DNA of 64,000 bases, from the NCBI GenBank assembly GCA_022747635.1, contig JAKTNV010000004.1, forward strand, positions 20,076,969 to 20,140,968, written 5' to 3'. This stretch comes from Hetaerina americana. Lineage: Eukaryota; Arthropoda; Insecta; Odonata; Calopterygidae. Position numbers and translations under genes: made by a program. The notes beneath the pieces were generated by a model that saw only the letters and a program-made list of their open reading frames with translations, was not told the DNA's origin and did no database searches. Positions 11,701 to 26,700 of this stretch are shown here, piece after piece (the stretch's first letter is position 1; every line of letters begins with the position of its first letter).

Positions 11701-14700
11701 GGCTGCAGTGTGTTTCGCGATTGGTAGTTACCTATCCTAACCACAATGGCTGTGAGTACGCAGGGAAAGTGCGCGCCTAACTCATTTCACGACTTTCACC
11801 CATTCTGTCTCCTCTTATCCTCTCCTATCAATGCCCTTGTACCCGAGATAGTATTTAAAATGTTGACAGTCAAATGCTCTAATCGACTCAGAACTGCGGT
11901 TTTTAATTTCTTTGTCCAAGTTAAACCTCTTTCCTTTGTGCATGCTGTAGTATAATGTCCTCCCTCCCCTTTTAAATGGTGGTATTTCGCCTCTTGGCTA
12001 AAAGGCAGGTAAAAATGGCTCATTAAAAAATGTTGAATATGACAGGAAAGCTACTTGTACAAAACGAAGACGCCTAGAAAGCATTCCGTGAAATGGAGAG
12101 TTAGTGATAAATGAATTTGATCACGGGGCTGCGAAGGCGGTGCAACCGGCACTCATTAAACAGTTGAGAGCCTGCCTAATGTTCGATGGCTCTTGGGAAA
12201 TATGAATATTTATATTACTATGGAAAATACTTTCCCCGCAGAATTAGAAATTAATTCTACTACGGTCACGCGCGGACTCCGTAAAAATCCGCCCTCCCTA
12301 GAATTTTATGTATACCTGGATGTGTACCCCTTAAAATTTTATTAAATGATGCCGTAACTGGGTAAAATACGTTGCGCACACCATTCATTTATCCATCTGT
12401 GGGATAGTATCAGTTATACTAGTAATGTATCATAAATATCTTGTTGGCACAATTATGAGAAAATAATTATCGTTTGATATGGATAGACGGGACCAAAGTG
12501 CGAATGAATTCGACGACCTTAGTAATCAATCGGGAGAAGTTCGTGGGCTCGAATCTTGCTCGTACATGAATGGTGTAATGTCACCAAATGGATTTGTTTG
12601 AGTGAAGTTAGGAACGGTACGCCTTCGACCGCTTCAATAACTTAAAAATTGAAATTGGGGGTTCCATGTAATTTGATTGAATGAATTCTTTCCTTCAGAC
12701 CTCATTATGTTCAGATCCCTAAGAAGTTAAAATGCCCGCCCGCACACACTACCTTTCTTTGAATTCCCGAATTCTATCTCCTTTCCTCCCTCGGAGCCTG
12801 TTTTTCTGTTTCCATATTCCCTTGCGATCTCGGAATACTATTAAATTCTTTTTCAGTTTCCATCGAAGCAGCAGGTTTTTACGCGGATTTTAGAGCGTTG
12901 GAAAATTAATATCAGCGCATGAGGTGATTCCATGTCAATAACCCAACAGCGTCGCTTTTAAATGGAAGGTATTTCCTGGCATAGTACATGTAGCAAGATT
13001 AGACCGCCATTGTTCTTAACTAGCCCTTGGAGAATCCCATCCGAATTTTCAATAAGCTACGGTTTCCATCCGCCCTTCTTGGTAAATTAAAACGTCAGAA
13101 TCCTGGCCATTTGAGGGAGGATGCGAGTATAATAATATGCATGTTTTTTTGTGATTCCCTGTCGTTACTGTGCAATGGTGCAGAATTAATCGGTTAAGCA
13201 TTATTATAGGAATGCAAGCAAAGATGACGGAGCATACATGTGTGTGATACTACATGTCGGACATTTTTGAGTTTCTTCTGCCGCATTGGAGGCTGCTGTA
13301 TTTATGCCTCTTGTCAACGATTAATTGGATTCCACGTGTAAGTTCGGGCAAGCATGAAAATAAGTCTTTTGGAATTCTCTGAGAAAATAATTCATTTCTT
13401 TGCGTGTCGTACGATTCAACTAATATTGATGCGTCAATCTAACACATCATTGGGAAGTCATATTGCTCTAATTATAAAGGTACTTAACACAGGGGTAGGG
13501 AAGTTGAAAAGTGATATCTGAAATCAGTGATTTTCAATCCCGGAGGCTCGCACGTAGAATTCCTATTCTTGGTGCATTTCTCTTCCATGTTTATTTTGTG
13601 CCTTTTCGTAGGGCACGCTGATTGAATAACAATGCGGCCGTCTAGCCTCATCCCCCCTGACCTTGTGACACGATTTTTTCAATCCGTGTCAAATTATGGG
13701 CCCCCCTCATCGCTCTCCTCCTCGCGGCTCGGTTCGGCTGGGCGGAAAGCCGTTGCTCTCCACCTCTCCCCATCTCTCCGATCTCCCCTCCCGACACAGG
13801 GGAACCCGTTCCCCCGCGACGAGTCCAATGATCTCTCTCTCTCTCTTCGTGCTGACCGCGATACACCCAAACAACTCCATTTTTGCATACTCTTGTTTTC
13901 ATTCTCTGATGCTGAATTTCTTGGTCGAGTCGCGCGAGAGGAAGAACAGGAGGGATTCTTGTCTCTTCGCCTGGTTTTTTTCGTTGGGGGATGATTTTGG
14001 GACCGCTCCGTGATTTATCGTCGGACCCGAAAGGATGGAAGGGGATCTGCCGCTTTCGGAGGTGGATCGCCCGTTGAAGTCTCTGAGACTGGAGTTACGA
14101 ATCGTCTCCGGGTGCATGCTGCAGGTCCCGCGAGTATTGTGGGTGGAGGCGCAAAGCGACTCTCGGACCTCCCAGGGGACCATTTCCTTTTATTTATATC
14201 AATGCGCTTCCTGTGCCGCAACAGCGCTATTCGTCTCCCCGAGTGAAATATATCGGACGACTTCGCCCACGATAGGTGCTATAAACTTTAACCTATGTGG
14301 CGTCAAAACGGGGAAGTGAGGAGGTACGTTTTCCGTGCGGTTCTTTTTTGGAACAGTAAAGATGAGAAGGAATTGGATATCTCGTTTCGTTTGTGCTCTT
14401 TTAAGGAGGGCTGAGAGAGCCTACATGGGCGGAGTTAACTCGGCTTCTCGGAGTGCTTTCCTTTTAGTGGAATAAATTTGAAATCCACACGAACTGATTA
14501 AACGATTGGTAAATATTTAGTGAGTATTAAAAATTTTAACGGAGCATCTAGAGGTAAATATTCAGTTACCGCAAGGGATTAATTTGTCTCTAAATTCACC
14601 TCCTTTTTAAAGGTTTGACTTTCTTATCTTCTTATCAAATGACTGATTTTTTAGTCGAAATTGGTCGTTCTGCCAAACTGATTGCTTTATTTGATGTTAA

Positions 14701-17700
14701 AACCATATGTTACGGATGATTGATCCGAAGTTAATTTCTCAAACTCTTTCGGACTTCTTGAAGCTTTTCGCTGACATTAATATCCATCTATGCGCCTCTT
14801 GCCTATCCAAGAATGGGTAACTGACGAACAAAATTAGTATCTAGTTGACTGGAAAGAAGGAAAATTCTTTAAAAAGGTAATCAAAATCAGGGTCAAAAAA
14901 AGTCATTTAAAGCCTTATTCAAGGAGGCGCCCTTCACCCTTCCCCCACATTGATTTGATATTCTTGATAGAAACTGGTGTTTCTGAAAATAGAGATAAAG
15001 TTCGTCGACCGAGGTCAAGAGGGGGTGAAGTGATCTTTTTTTGACCTGAACTTTGGCGGCATCGCATATGTGAGAACACGACGAGCTCGGTCGCGTTAGC
15101 CGCGGAGGGGATGTTGTGTTTCGTAAACTAGCAAAATTAATCAAAATTCCTGTTATTTCTTGAATCATTAAGTATGATTTTCATTGAATCACCAAATGAG
15201 GTTTTCGTGACAACTAGAATAAGGTGTAAATTTACCTCTTTCAAAAACACGTTGGTTATTTGCGGAAAGACAATCACAGAACATTAACAAACCTTTTCGG
15301 TCGCCCTTGAGTAATGAAAAATTATCATTAATAAAATAAAAGGCATTTGAAATGTTTACTAGCAATCTAAAAGTGAGTCCTCGGACACGAATAGTGTTTA
15401 GTTTGCATTAGAATTTTTATATTTTGACGTAAAATGGTAATGGGATTTGAAACCAAAAATGAGTTGACTTATTCTTTGACATGAACCATCTGTTATGACA
15501 ATTTTAGGCCGGAAAATAATTTTTTAACTTACTGTCCATCCTCCGTCAGCAACGTCTTGTTCGCAGTACACCTTGAGGTACCAGTATGTTGTCCCCCTGA
15601 TCTGCAGGTAGTAGATTCCGGAGTCCCTCATTCCGGCGTTCAGAAGATCCACGCAAGAATATCCCTGAAAAGATAAACATAATGAATTTCAATGCTATAC
15701 TTATCCTTCCCAGCACAACTCCTGAAGGATTTACTCCTTTAACTACGTAACTAACTTATTCATCCTATGGAAAAAGCAGAAATAAACGCGATTTCACACC
15801 CCCCCCCACAGAAAGTTAAGAGTTGGCATGGCAGAAATATCCGTAGTGCCTATTGTGAAAGTGAATAGCGAATTAATATTTGAAAGAAATTATTCAATAA
15901 AGGACACTGTCACATTATTTTTCCGTGGAAAGAGAGATAATGCAGCCTTCATCCTTCCATAGTAGGTATTGTCTTTTTTTTATCTAAATAGCTCCCCCAC
16001 AGCTAGTGGTCCCGAATTCCACAACGCTCGGTGTAATTGGTGGTACGCATCTGTGTCAGAAATATCCAATTTCACAATTCTTGACTGCCGAAATGGTCAT
16101 GAAACTTTCGCGGTGTCGTTGCGACGTAATATCAAGCTGTAATCACCATACATCAACTGCAAAATTAAAATCACGGGGTTGGAATACTAATTAGCTTCGA
16201 AAGGTTCTCAATTCTTAGAGAGATAGCTGGCACAGTATCCACGAGGCTAGCACTCCGACCTTGGTAATACTAATTAATGCCAGAATACAGAGCATGGTGA
16301 ATGCAAGTGTTTGGAGGTTGTTTCCTCGGTAGACGTAAACAACTTGAGCAGTTGTGAAAGAAACCTTAGTCATATGCGAGTTAATCTTTAATGATACAGT
16401 TAAATTCTCAGTATCACCAACAGATGATGCTTCTCTGTGGCTTTCTAGTTTTAAAAAACTATACTTGAGACGTTATTAATTTCTTTCCGGGACATTTCCC
16501 GGTAATGAATCAGTTCTCATGGAAACCATAATACCCTGTTACAATCATGCATCTTGGCTACATCGGCGTAAATTGTAGATGGGAAGCATTATTGTTAGTA
16601 ATGACATTATTGAAGAGCCCTTCTTCTCTTCGAACTAAGCGCGAAGTCACTGCTTAGACGATGAAACCGCTCGTCTCCGTTCTTGACTTCTTTTGGGAAT
16701 CGAACCTACTTGTTGGAATGATTGCAGGCTATCGATTGTTGCTATTTACTTCTTATGAGCCTCAATGAGTTAATGAGTTCTTTTAGCGGAATAACATAAT
16801 TCATATTGGCTCGTGGGTATCATTCACGTAGTTTGTCTTGGCAGCTTTTGCTGGGCGGAGCACGTATCGAAGATGATACTTTTCGATCTCCATCACTATA
16901 ATGTCGTCAATATTCCTGGTGATGATTCCAACAAAACCGATTCAATAGCCATTGCTTTGCATGACAAAAGGGCTACCCGATTAATTGACGCGCGAAGAAG
17001 TCAATATCCCAGCAGCTGCTTTTTTTCGAAGAATGGAGCAAGGGAGTCAGTACTTATCAATTTCCATCTCTTCAATGAGGTCGACATACCTCGTGATGAC
17101 TCCACCAAAACCGATTCCATTGTCATTAATTGGCGTGCCAGAGGGCCTCCTCTGTTCGAGCTTCGCCGGAATTGAAGATGTGCGAGTTTCGGAACGGTGC
17201 CTTTTTGCTGATCACCGCTGAATTAATTCCTCGGACGCCGTTGCGTGTGCGTTGGTGTACTCGTTCGTAAGGGCCCGGCGAGAGACAAGTGTTGACCGCG
17301 CGAGGGGAATGAGGGGGCAGGGCGGGGGAACCGGTCGTGCTTACCCGTGACCGTGGGAACGGGAAGCACCCACGGACAATGGAATTGATTTTCCCTCCGC
17401 TTCATGTATTTCCACCTAGGAGATTCATGGAAATGATATCCCACTCCACGGAAAGGCTTTGGCGTTCGGTGATAAGCGTGATGATCTCCCCGTGTTGGGG
17501 GACCGAGTTCGACGTTCGATCGGCACGTGATCCACCAGTTTGGGCTGTTTTGTTTACCCTAACAGTACAGATCATCGGGTGTCAGTGTATTCGCTGTGAG
17601 GGTGGTATATGAGCACTTCAAATCTTATAAATCCGTGAAATAAAATATTCTAATTTTACATCGCGGTTCACAATATTTTGAACGTTTTTGGGATTTGGAT

Positions 17701-20700
17701 AAGATAATTGGCAAGCAATTAAAATGAGTCTGGCCAATAAATTATCGTGTGGAAGTGACACGTATAGGTGAATCCTTTCATGTGAGGGTTGAGGTCGCTA
17801 AGATGGCGCAGAATTGAATGTGAAAATATTTTGGTGACATGAAAGTCGCCAATTCATTCAGTTACAGACATTCAGCGCCACGGTAAACATGTCGCACCCT
17901 CGCGCACAGATATTCGTCAATGCGTTATTTGGAATTTGGCCATGAAAGAGTCATCGGACGTGACTCGAATTCTAACCGGGTTACTCGATCGGCGATCCAG
18001 TATGTGAACTAACCTCGCCAAGGGGGATCGAGATGGTGCGGGGGCTAACGTACTGGCTTCCCACCCTGAGGGCGCGGGTTCAAATCCCGGCGGTGTTGAA
18101 TATTTTTCAGAGGTATCTCGATCCCTACTTGAGGTGCTTTGTGGAGGGCACTTTGAGGGAGTACGCCGTCCGTCGGATGGGACGTTAAACTGCGGACCCC
18201 TTGGCGCCTTTCGTAAAGAGTAGGCTAATGCCGACGCCGGGTTTCTCTCCACCCTTCATCCTTTCCTGTCCATCCCCTATGGCGCAAATGACCTTAGCTG
18301 TCGGTCGCCTCCCCTCAAAACTACTACTACTACCTCGCCAAGGTGTCTTTCTTCTAGTTAAATTTCTAATGGATTATAGTCGAACGACATTACTCGCCTT
18401 GCATTTTAACTACATTTATCTGTCTCTAATAAGCGTGTCTTGAGTCGTCGCCCAGAGGATTAACCCGTATTCCAACGTCTAATGATATCTTAAACAATAA
18501 TCCAAAAAGAAATACAAAATAGTGTGCACAGCTACACTCAGTGGTGTTTGATAATCTCTTGTAATGTTTGATAGTTCGCCAAAAACTCAATTGAGATGGT
18601 CGAAAATCGAATCCGAATGTATTCATCAACTGGAAGTAGAAAACGCAAAATTTCCTCGTCATGAGTTATTTATTTTAGCGTAAGCATTCAGGTGTGATAT
18701 TAATAGGCATTACGGTAACCTTCCTTCTTTATTTTTCTGCTTAATGAGTGACCGTGTCTCCTACTAATATTTTCCTTCTTTCCGTGAATTCTCCTGAGTG
18801 CAGTTCACCTTGTCATTTTGGCTTGAAATTCATAGCAAGTTGAAAAATGGATCAGTGTTTGGATAGGGTAAGGGCTTTGTAGCTGTTAAATTCGGGCCTC
18901 TGCGCTTGTCTGTGGGCTTCATATTTTTTGCCCGAGAAACGGTGATAAACACATCTTGTTAACTCACCATAACTCCCGCGGCATCTCCCGTTATATTCAT
19001 TCGTTCTTTATGTTAGTCCCGGTATCTCGACTGCATTATAATTCAAAGAAGAAACGGACCCGTATTGAAAACTGAGGGTTAAACGGTCGGAGTCTTTCCT
19101 TGGCGTCGGGCACTAAAAGGAGAAATGCCTTCAGTAATTACCTCTAGTTTCCCTGCAAGGATTTCGATTGTATCTCCAACTGCTGCCATTAGCTCAATCA
19201 TTTTGGACGAAGTTCTTCCAACACATGCAGAAAGTCGCGTTTATGTTACGTGGTTTTAGTCGAGGCTCGAAAATTTTTTTGTCTCCGCATAGGCTTTCCC
19301 ACCTTGTTTTACGTCTGTCTCGGTTAGTTTTTGTGTATTAACGAAGTAGTTGTTGGAATTAAATCCAGCATTGTGACTGATCGAATTTTTATATAGTTGA
19401 TTAGATGAAAGTCCGATAGTTGTTGGTATCCGTCGTTATTTTCACTGCCAGAAGATAAACGAATATCAGCCTTTTTATTTGCCTAAAATCGGAGTGAAAA
19501 ATCGTCGGCTGAGACTAACTTTTATGTAGATAACTCGTCAGGTCCTCCGTTACTTTTGACATTTATTTTCTCTATCTGATATATATAGTATGTGGTTTGA
19601 AGAGGCTGAGGAAACCTTTTTATAAACTGTTCTTGTTCCAAAGAAACTGCGGGAAATGCCGCAACAGTAACTTTTAACTGAGTCATCCGCTAATGTGCAT
19701 TTCAATGCAACAATTCCAGAGTGTAAAAATCATTCGCCTTGACTGGGATTCGAACCCATTTGAGGGATCTGGGTTCGAATCCCAGTCAAGGCGAATGATT
19801 TTTACACTCTGAAATTGTTGCATTGAACTGTTCTTGTGTTTCTGAAAAAGGTGCGTCTCTTGATTTTTTTAATTTTCCAACGATATCAGATTATAAATGA
19901 ATTTCACATAACCACATGACATTAATTTAAATATTTTTATGAACTTACAATTGAATAGGTATTTTTTTGTCTTCGTGGCATTATTCCGTTCAATATGCAT
20001 TCGTGACTTTCGTCATAGGTAGTTGACGTGAATTTATAAATAAAGATATATCATTCATTACACGCGTTTAAAACTTATTTTTTGTTATTGCCTCGTTTAG
20101 TGACCCACTTTCTCGGAATTTGCCCTCGGGCCGTTGCTCAAGCAAACCTTTTGTCAAAAGGGTATATCTCGGTGAAAAATCAAAAAGAGAGTCGTTTTCT
20201 TCATGAAAGTCTTTGCGTTTGAAGTCCTTCTCCATGAAGCAGGGACCGCACGATTATTATTCAAGTTTCATATCATTTAGAAAGTATTGTGCCCTCTTGT
20301 GATATTTTGTGAGATCATCGTGGCACTGCTCTCGCTAAGTTTTTGACATCCGGGTTTGACAATAGCGGAACTCTTTCACGTTTCATCCGTCCCTTGCTGA
20401 ATTAATTGAGCCATGTCAATTAGGTCTGCGGAATCGGATCGATGGCTTTTGTAAGAAACGGGGAGCTTCGTATTTATTGTTGGCTTTCCAGCGAATATTG
20501 CTGTTCAAATGTGATTGTGAAATACACCTAAGATTTGTGATGGAAATAAATTGGTCTTAACTATAAATCTTAAGTGCACTTAGTTTGAAGGAAATAAATT
20601 TGGAATATGCGCATATATTAGCGGCGACTAAATTAGATTATTTATTTTTTTTATGGCTCATCTAACTCGTGAACAACTTAGTCGTTGATTCAAATATTCC

Positions 20701-23700
20701 GGATACGACGTCTCCGTTTGCCTTAACTTTATTAATCCCAGGAAAGCGGTAAGTGGCCACAAAAGTGTATGTCTGGATCTAAATTTAGTTTCTCCATGGA
20801 GGTTTCTCCTGCCCTCGTCGGGTCCTTGTCGTTTGGGGAATATAAAAATACAACACATTCAAACGCTGCCGTCGTCTCATGCGATCTCCGTTGCTTTGCA
20901 ACGTTTATCCGTCGGAACGGAAAAAAATACATTGTGCCTGCTTGACGGGAGACTTTTATTCAAACACTTGATGCAGCTTTTATCTTCGGCGATCATCCGA
21001 GTTCCTTGGAGGTGTTTTTGCTCTCTTTCTCGTGGAGTCTTGTCTGCTTTTCTCGCATGCCGTTGCGATATAGGCTCTGGCATAGTTTACGATCGAAATT
21101 GACTCGGGCAAATGTTCTTTTCAGCTGTCAAAGCATCGAACGATAGTACGTATTGAAAGCCAATCTGTAAAGGTGGTCGTTTCCACGATAATATTTACTC
21201 GCATTATCGTTTCTTTTTTCGCAGCGGATCGCCTCGACCAAAATTGCATTACACGAAGTGAAGGATATCTTTACTTTTTTTCTTTCCTCCGTGCCATTAC
21301 CCATAGACGCCCACAGTCGTTTACACTTTCGTCGGCAAAATGCTAATGGGTATTGGGTGATTATCATGTGTGCTAACGTGTGTCACTTCTTGCCAAAATG
21401 CGCTGAACGTAAAGGCTGAAACTAAATCGCTCGAACGGAACGATAAAAAGTACCACTCCTCGGTGCAGGCTCATCCGGCAATTTCACAGACCCCCTCACG
21501 CGTACTCGTTAAATTTTTCTCATCCTCATACGGATTCAGTTTATTTTGCATTTGTCATTGATGTATATTTACATTTCCTCCTCACCTCGTAACTCGCCGC
21601 AACTGCTTGTCACCGGGGTGTTAAGACGTCATCATTGAAGGACGGTTAAAAGTCAGCAAATTAAAGGTAGGCGCACAGTTGTGTGAAAAATGAGCCAATG
21701 AGCACCAAACTTCTGTGGCAGTTGGGCAGCAGACGACTAAATAATGCTACGATGGACTATCTTAAAAACTACAATAACGCTTATCATATGTCAGTTCAAC
21801 CCTAAGATAATTTTGATAGATGATGATGCTCAGTTCGTTCCTAGTCAAGTCGTATGACTTCTGAAATTTTCACTTTAGGGTATGGGGCTGTTCATTTAGG
21901 AGTGCCCCTTGTGTTTTCCGAGGAAGATCTGTTCCCCAAATAATCAAGCAGCTTGCATAAAGCTGGGGGTGGTCAGAGTCACTCAGATTTTCATGAACGC
22001 AAGCACTCAGTCAATAATTGAACACTATCCACAAATTCACTGTGTTAACAAAAAACAGGAGATGTTTCGGGGATAAATCCAAACCAGCCCAAAGGCAGTA
22101 TAAATGGTCAATAGTAATGATATGCTGATCTGCTAATAACCTCCGTGAAATCTTTTGCGAGTAACTCTCTTAAATTAGGTTATCCATAACATTCAAGCCT
22201 CAGACCTCAAATATTGGCGGTTTTGATTTGCTGAAGTAAACCTTCAATTCATCATGCCTTATCTTCTTTTGCGTCTATATCGTGGTTTTGTATCCTTCTG
22301 ATTCTTTCTTTTAAGTGCTCACGAATGTGTAGAATAGTGCATATGTCAAATTACATCATTGCAGTTTGATGTCCAAGTCCATTGCAGTTTGATGTCAAAG
22401 TGTGAATTTAGGGAAAAATTGTATGATTCATGTGATGTTAATATTATGGCTGTCCATTTTACTGAATATTTCCTGGGAATCCCTCCGGCTACGTTCGATA
22501 TCGATGACTACGATATTGATGCTCATACCACTTCTGTAATTTCATCATCTAAACAGTTTGTTTTAAAAATTGAAGGTCGATATTTCGCGTAAAATATTGC
22601 TTATGCGAAATTAATCTCTCATTGATTGGCAGCCCGGAATCGCAGTACGATACAGCATGGACATAGTACATCTCCACCGATGCGCAATAGCGAACAGCGG
22701 TAAAGAAAGGTGCGTTTTGCCATGCCATTTTCAAGTCCGGCCAAGCCGAAGTGTTCCCAGATCACGTGTGTCATTCTTTGATTCTGTATTTTCGTCGTGG
22801 AATTCTAATTGCAGGTGTTAATCCTGAGTTATGTTGGTAGGTATGTTTTCCCGAATCGTCTCTGTTATATTTTTTCCGAGATAAAAGTGTATGGTAGCCT
22901 CTCCTTCGAGATTTGCCTTGCCCTTCGTAACCTTCGCACTGTTAACGCGTTAAAGGCGCTTCTCCATCCGACACCTTTCTCCACGAAGTCATTTCCAGAC
23001 AGCCGCATTTCAAAGAAGAGATGTAACGGTCTCGTATTTACTACCTTTTGCGGTGCGAAAATATCTCCCCTCTGGACGTTCTTGGCGTACATACTATGAG
23101 ACTGATGTGTCGAAAGGCCTTTCTGGAAGGCACCTGTTTTCTCTTCTTTAAATATTTCTTTGGTATGATGCTCCGATCTCCGAATTATTGCTATGTCCAT
23201 GGGGTTATATCTTGGCTGAATTTCATTTACAGCTTCGTTTGGAGCTCTACGGATTGATTGATTAAGTAAATTCGGAATAATTCAAAAAGCCATCCGGTTT
23301 ATTTGTGAATAGTGTGATATGTTATTGAAAATCTTTCTAATCTGTCATATATGGGGTGAAATCCATGTATCAAAGCTTTCGTATAGAAGGTCGTTCATGT
23401 TCTGGCGTCGCAGGCCAGTCAGCCAGCAGCTTTCTCGAATACAATCCACCGTCCATAATTTAGAAAAAACTGGGGGCTAAAACGTTAGTTCTACGAGTTT
23501 GTTGTTAGAAGATTAACTACGAGTCGCTCGTAGTTAATCTTCTTCAAAAATAGAAGTGGGGTGTATACTGTTGAAAATACTGGCGGGAGCAGTGTATTAC
23601 GTCGGGGGAAAGTCTTTGACAGTCTTATTGCCCCTTCAAAAAAAATTTCTACGGTGGATTATATCCAAGAAGTGTTTAATGTATGGCCCAAATCAGTTAC

Positions 23701-26700
23701 ATTGACCAAGACCCTCGACGGAAACGTTGAACTCTGGATCTCATTCCAGTTGTGACAGGTCAGCAAGAATTTTAACTCTCTCTTACTCTCTCCTTTCTCC
23801 AGATTTGGACGTATATGGTTTTTTTCATTAATGAATTATAGTTGTTCAGCTCCTAGGTTTTCATAAGTTCATCTGTCATTGTTTCAACTACGTGACGTGC
23901 ATTCTGAACTCCTGGGCAATTATTGTCTCGACGACCAAACTCTGTTATCCTGAGGCTCTTCTCATTTAACATATTTCCTCGATGGTGTGGTATTGTTCAT
24001 AATTATTTAATGGTTTTGGTTTATTTTTCTTTATTGAATGGTATTATGCTACAAGAGAAATGATACCGATTAAAAAAATGAAATTTCAGTCAATTTAGTT
24101 TTGAATTATATTTCGAGAATCTTCAGTAAATTGGTTGGTATAGCTTTTGTGAATGCAAAAATATTCAAATTATTACTGATTTTCTGTATTTTCGAGAGGC
24201 GAGGACGTCTTGAAACGCTTAGCCCATACCGAAGGTTAAAATATTTTCCTAAAGGGTTTCATCAGGGTGATCACTTAGTCGAGGAAATTGGAAAAATGGA
24301 ACTCGCTCGGTTTATTCAAAATTCCTGAAAAAATTGGGAGAATGAGCAAAGTTATTTAAAAAAAGTGGTAGTTTGGTTAACAAATCGGGAGCGTGCTATG
24401 GGAATCAGGAGCTCTCGATAAGATAGATATTACTTATAGATGCGAGGTCGATTCTAGTCTAAAACTGTTACTGCTCGGCCCGACTTGAATGATATGCGTG
24501 GCATGCGAATCAATGAGATGATCCACTCAAAGAATATGCAATATAGTTAATAAAAATTACTCGTGAGAAAAGATGGCAGTTTCGTCGGGAAAAATTAGGG
24601 AATGGAAATGTAGGAAATGAGTGGCCACCGCGTGTCTAATATAGCCTACATTTCCATAGCTGTATTACCGACGACCCTAGACTGTTAGGTTCACACGTTG
24701 AATTCCGATGTAGCGTAGAATCTTACTTGAAAAGCCGCGTATGTAGTAGATTATGTTAATTTATTTTGTTAGTGAAAATTTTTCGACAGCTCTCGCGGGA
24801 CTTTGACAGTCCTTCCCCGTCGTGAACGGCCTCAAGTTATGACTGCATCCTACTCTGTTAACGGGTATGTGAACCTCAATCCGTATTCGATGCTAAAAGC
24901 CCTATCGGAAAACAAGGCTCCTCTTCCGCCCCGTCCCAACCCAATAATTCCCACGCAATATCCTCCGGATGCCACTTATAAACACGCTCCGTTGTCATTC
25001 ATTCGCCCTTTCACCTCCCTCCTCCCGTCCTCATCCCTCCCCCCTGCTACAGGTTATCACTTGGAAAGCCCTTGACCGAAGATGCGCAAGTGTACAGAAC
25101 GCGAACCCGAAATCGCGTTGTGGGTCACAGCGAATGGCTGGCACGCACACGTATACATACACGCACGAGGGCTGGGAAACATGCTCAAACCCGTCCAATC
25201 GCTCATCTGCTCCCCCTTCACCTTGCGAGACCGTTTGGGCGGGTCGGGATCGAAAGTGCAACGGGTTTGGTTATGCCCACCCCTCCCCTTGCCTCTCCCT
25301 CTCGTCCGCTACCTTTTGTATGTAGGGCTGCGTTTAGTGCTCATTTGAATTTCGCAAAGTTGTCCGTGCAACGGAGTTACTTTTCACTTTGCACTTCGCA
25401 TTTACGCCAGTGCTCTTGGCGGTTCCACAGTGTAAAAGCTACGCCGATTCGCGTCCCTGATGCGACGAGGAACGTGTTCCACAATAACGCATATGCCATC
25501 CGCATCACCATCGTGACATTTTAAGTGGAATATCGCATATTTCAAAAGTACCTTGCACTATCAAATTGAAAATGGGGGGGCGATGCGTCGCTTTTGCATA
25601 GTTGCTTGATATCGCGTAACATGCCGCCTAGCAGTCTATACATCGCAAAATCACGTAGTCCTGTGTCCACACTTGCGCCCTAGAAGAAAGAAAGGGATCC
25701 TTGCCTGATCCAATGTTCCGATAAAATGTTAATGAGCTAATCGGGCCAGTTCGGCTTCTGAAGTTTATTATCGAACTTTAAAATACCCGGGTCAGTATTC
25801 GACTCGAACGTTGCTTTTAATGGAGAAATGCCTGACTTTTTTGCGCGTTACCTTGGATTCCGCCATTGGAGTTTACGGCAAAGGGTGCTAACGCACTAGC
25901 CGTTATTGATACATTTTGATATGATCATATCACATAGGATATGGGTATTATCTAAAATTTAGAGTCATACTTCAACTCTCTTGACCGCGGTTGTTTCCGT
26001 AGTTTCAGTTATTCAATGTTTACCGCCATCAAAATTCTATACAGCATCTAATATCTTGCTACGCCGTACTCGTTTTGCGTCATATGTATGTACATTATCG
26101 AGTGTTATTTTTCAATTTCAATTTGGTCGTGCATATGTACGTCATACTACGTACGTCAATGGGGGAAATGAATATTGATTTCGCAAATATTCGCGGTTTT
26201 GAGCATCCGCGTCAGTGTTTGGACATATCGGTCATGGGTGTGGGGCTACTATCGTTCTAATGGCCGTTTTTAATTTCTTCCCCTGTAGTGATCGCATATC
26301 GTGCTTGGTGATAATATTGCTCATTTAGTGATGTAATGAATCAGATAGAGTTCATTTTACCTTACTTCATCATTGTTTTCAGTTACCGGCGTAATGAGGT
26401 GTGGGAATTGTTTTCCTTGACTACATGAAATTCTCCTGTCGGACATTTTGAGTAATTCTAGTTTTATATTTATTCTTCGTGCTTAGGTTGATTCCCACCC
26501 TAGGTCTTCTATTCAAAATGTTACATGCCGCACACAAAATTAGGCATAATTTTCTAACTTTCCTAATTTTGGTCCCCAATCCGTGCGCATCGACCCGAAT
26601 GAGGATTGTATGGGTTTACCAGAGGGTCGCAGAAAGGTACTACTTCATTTGCCGACATTGTGGGTCAGCAGGTCGGAAGAGATTGGAACTTGAGAGCCAT

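Noticed and set aside
12545..12590. Possible tRNA or SINE B-box (gggctcgaatct)
   Set aside because: No tRNA-like stems, no A-box at the right spacing and no similarity to the SINEs here.
13632..14319. Several overlapping frames of 90-120 codons
   Set aside because: Frames in multiple phases on both strands of a CpG-rich tract; no motif and no splice support.
19741..19800. A genuine tRNA gene at the T-arm-like sequence
   Set aside because: A 7-bp acceptor pairing and a T-arm exist, but the D and anticodon arms are missing and the arms extend far beyond a tRNA as an inverted repeat.
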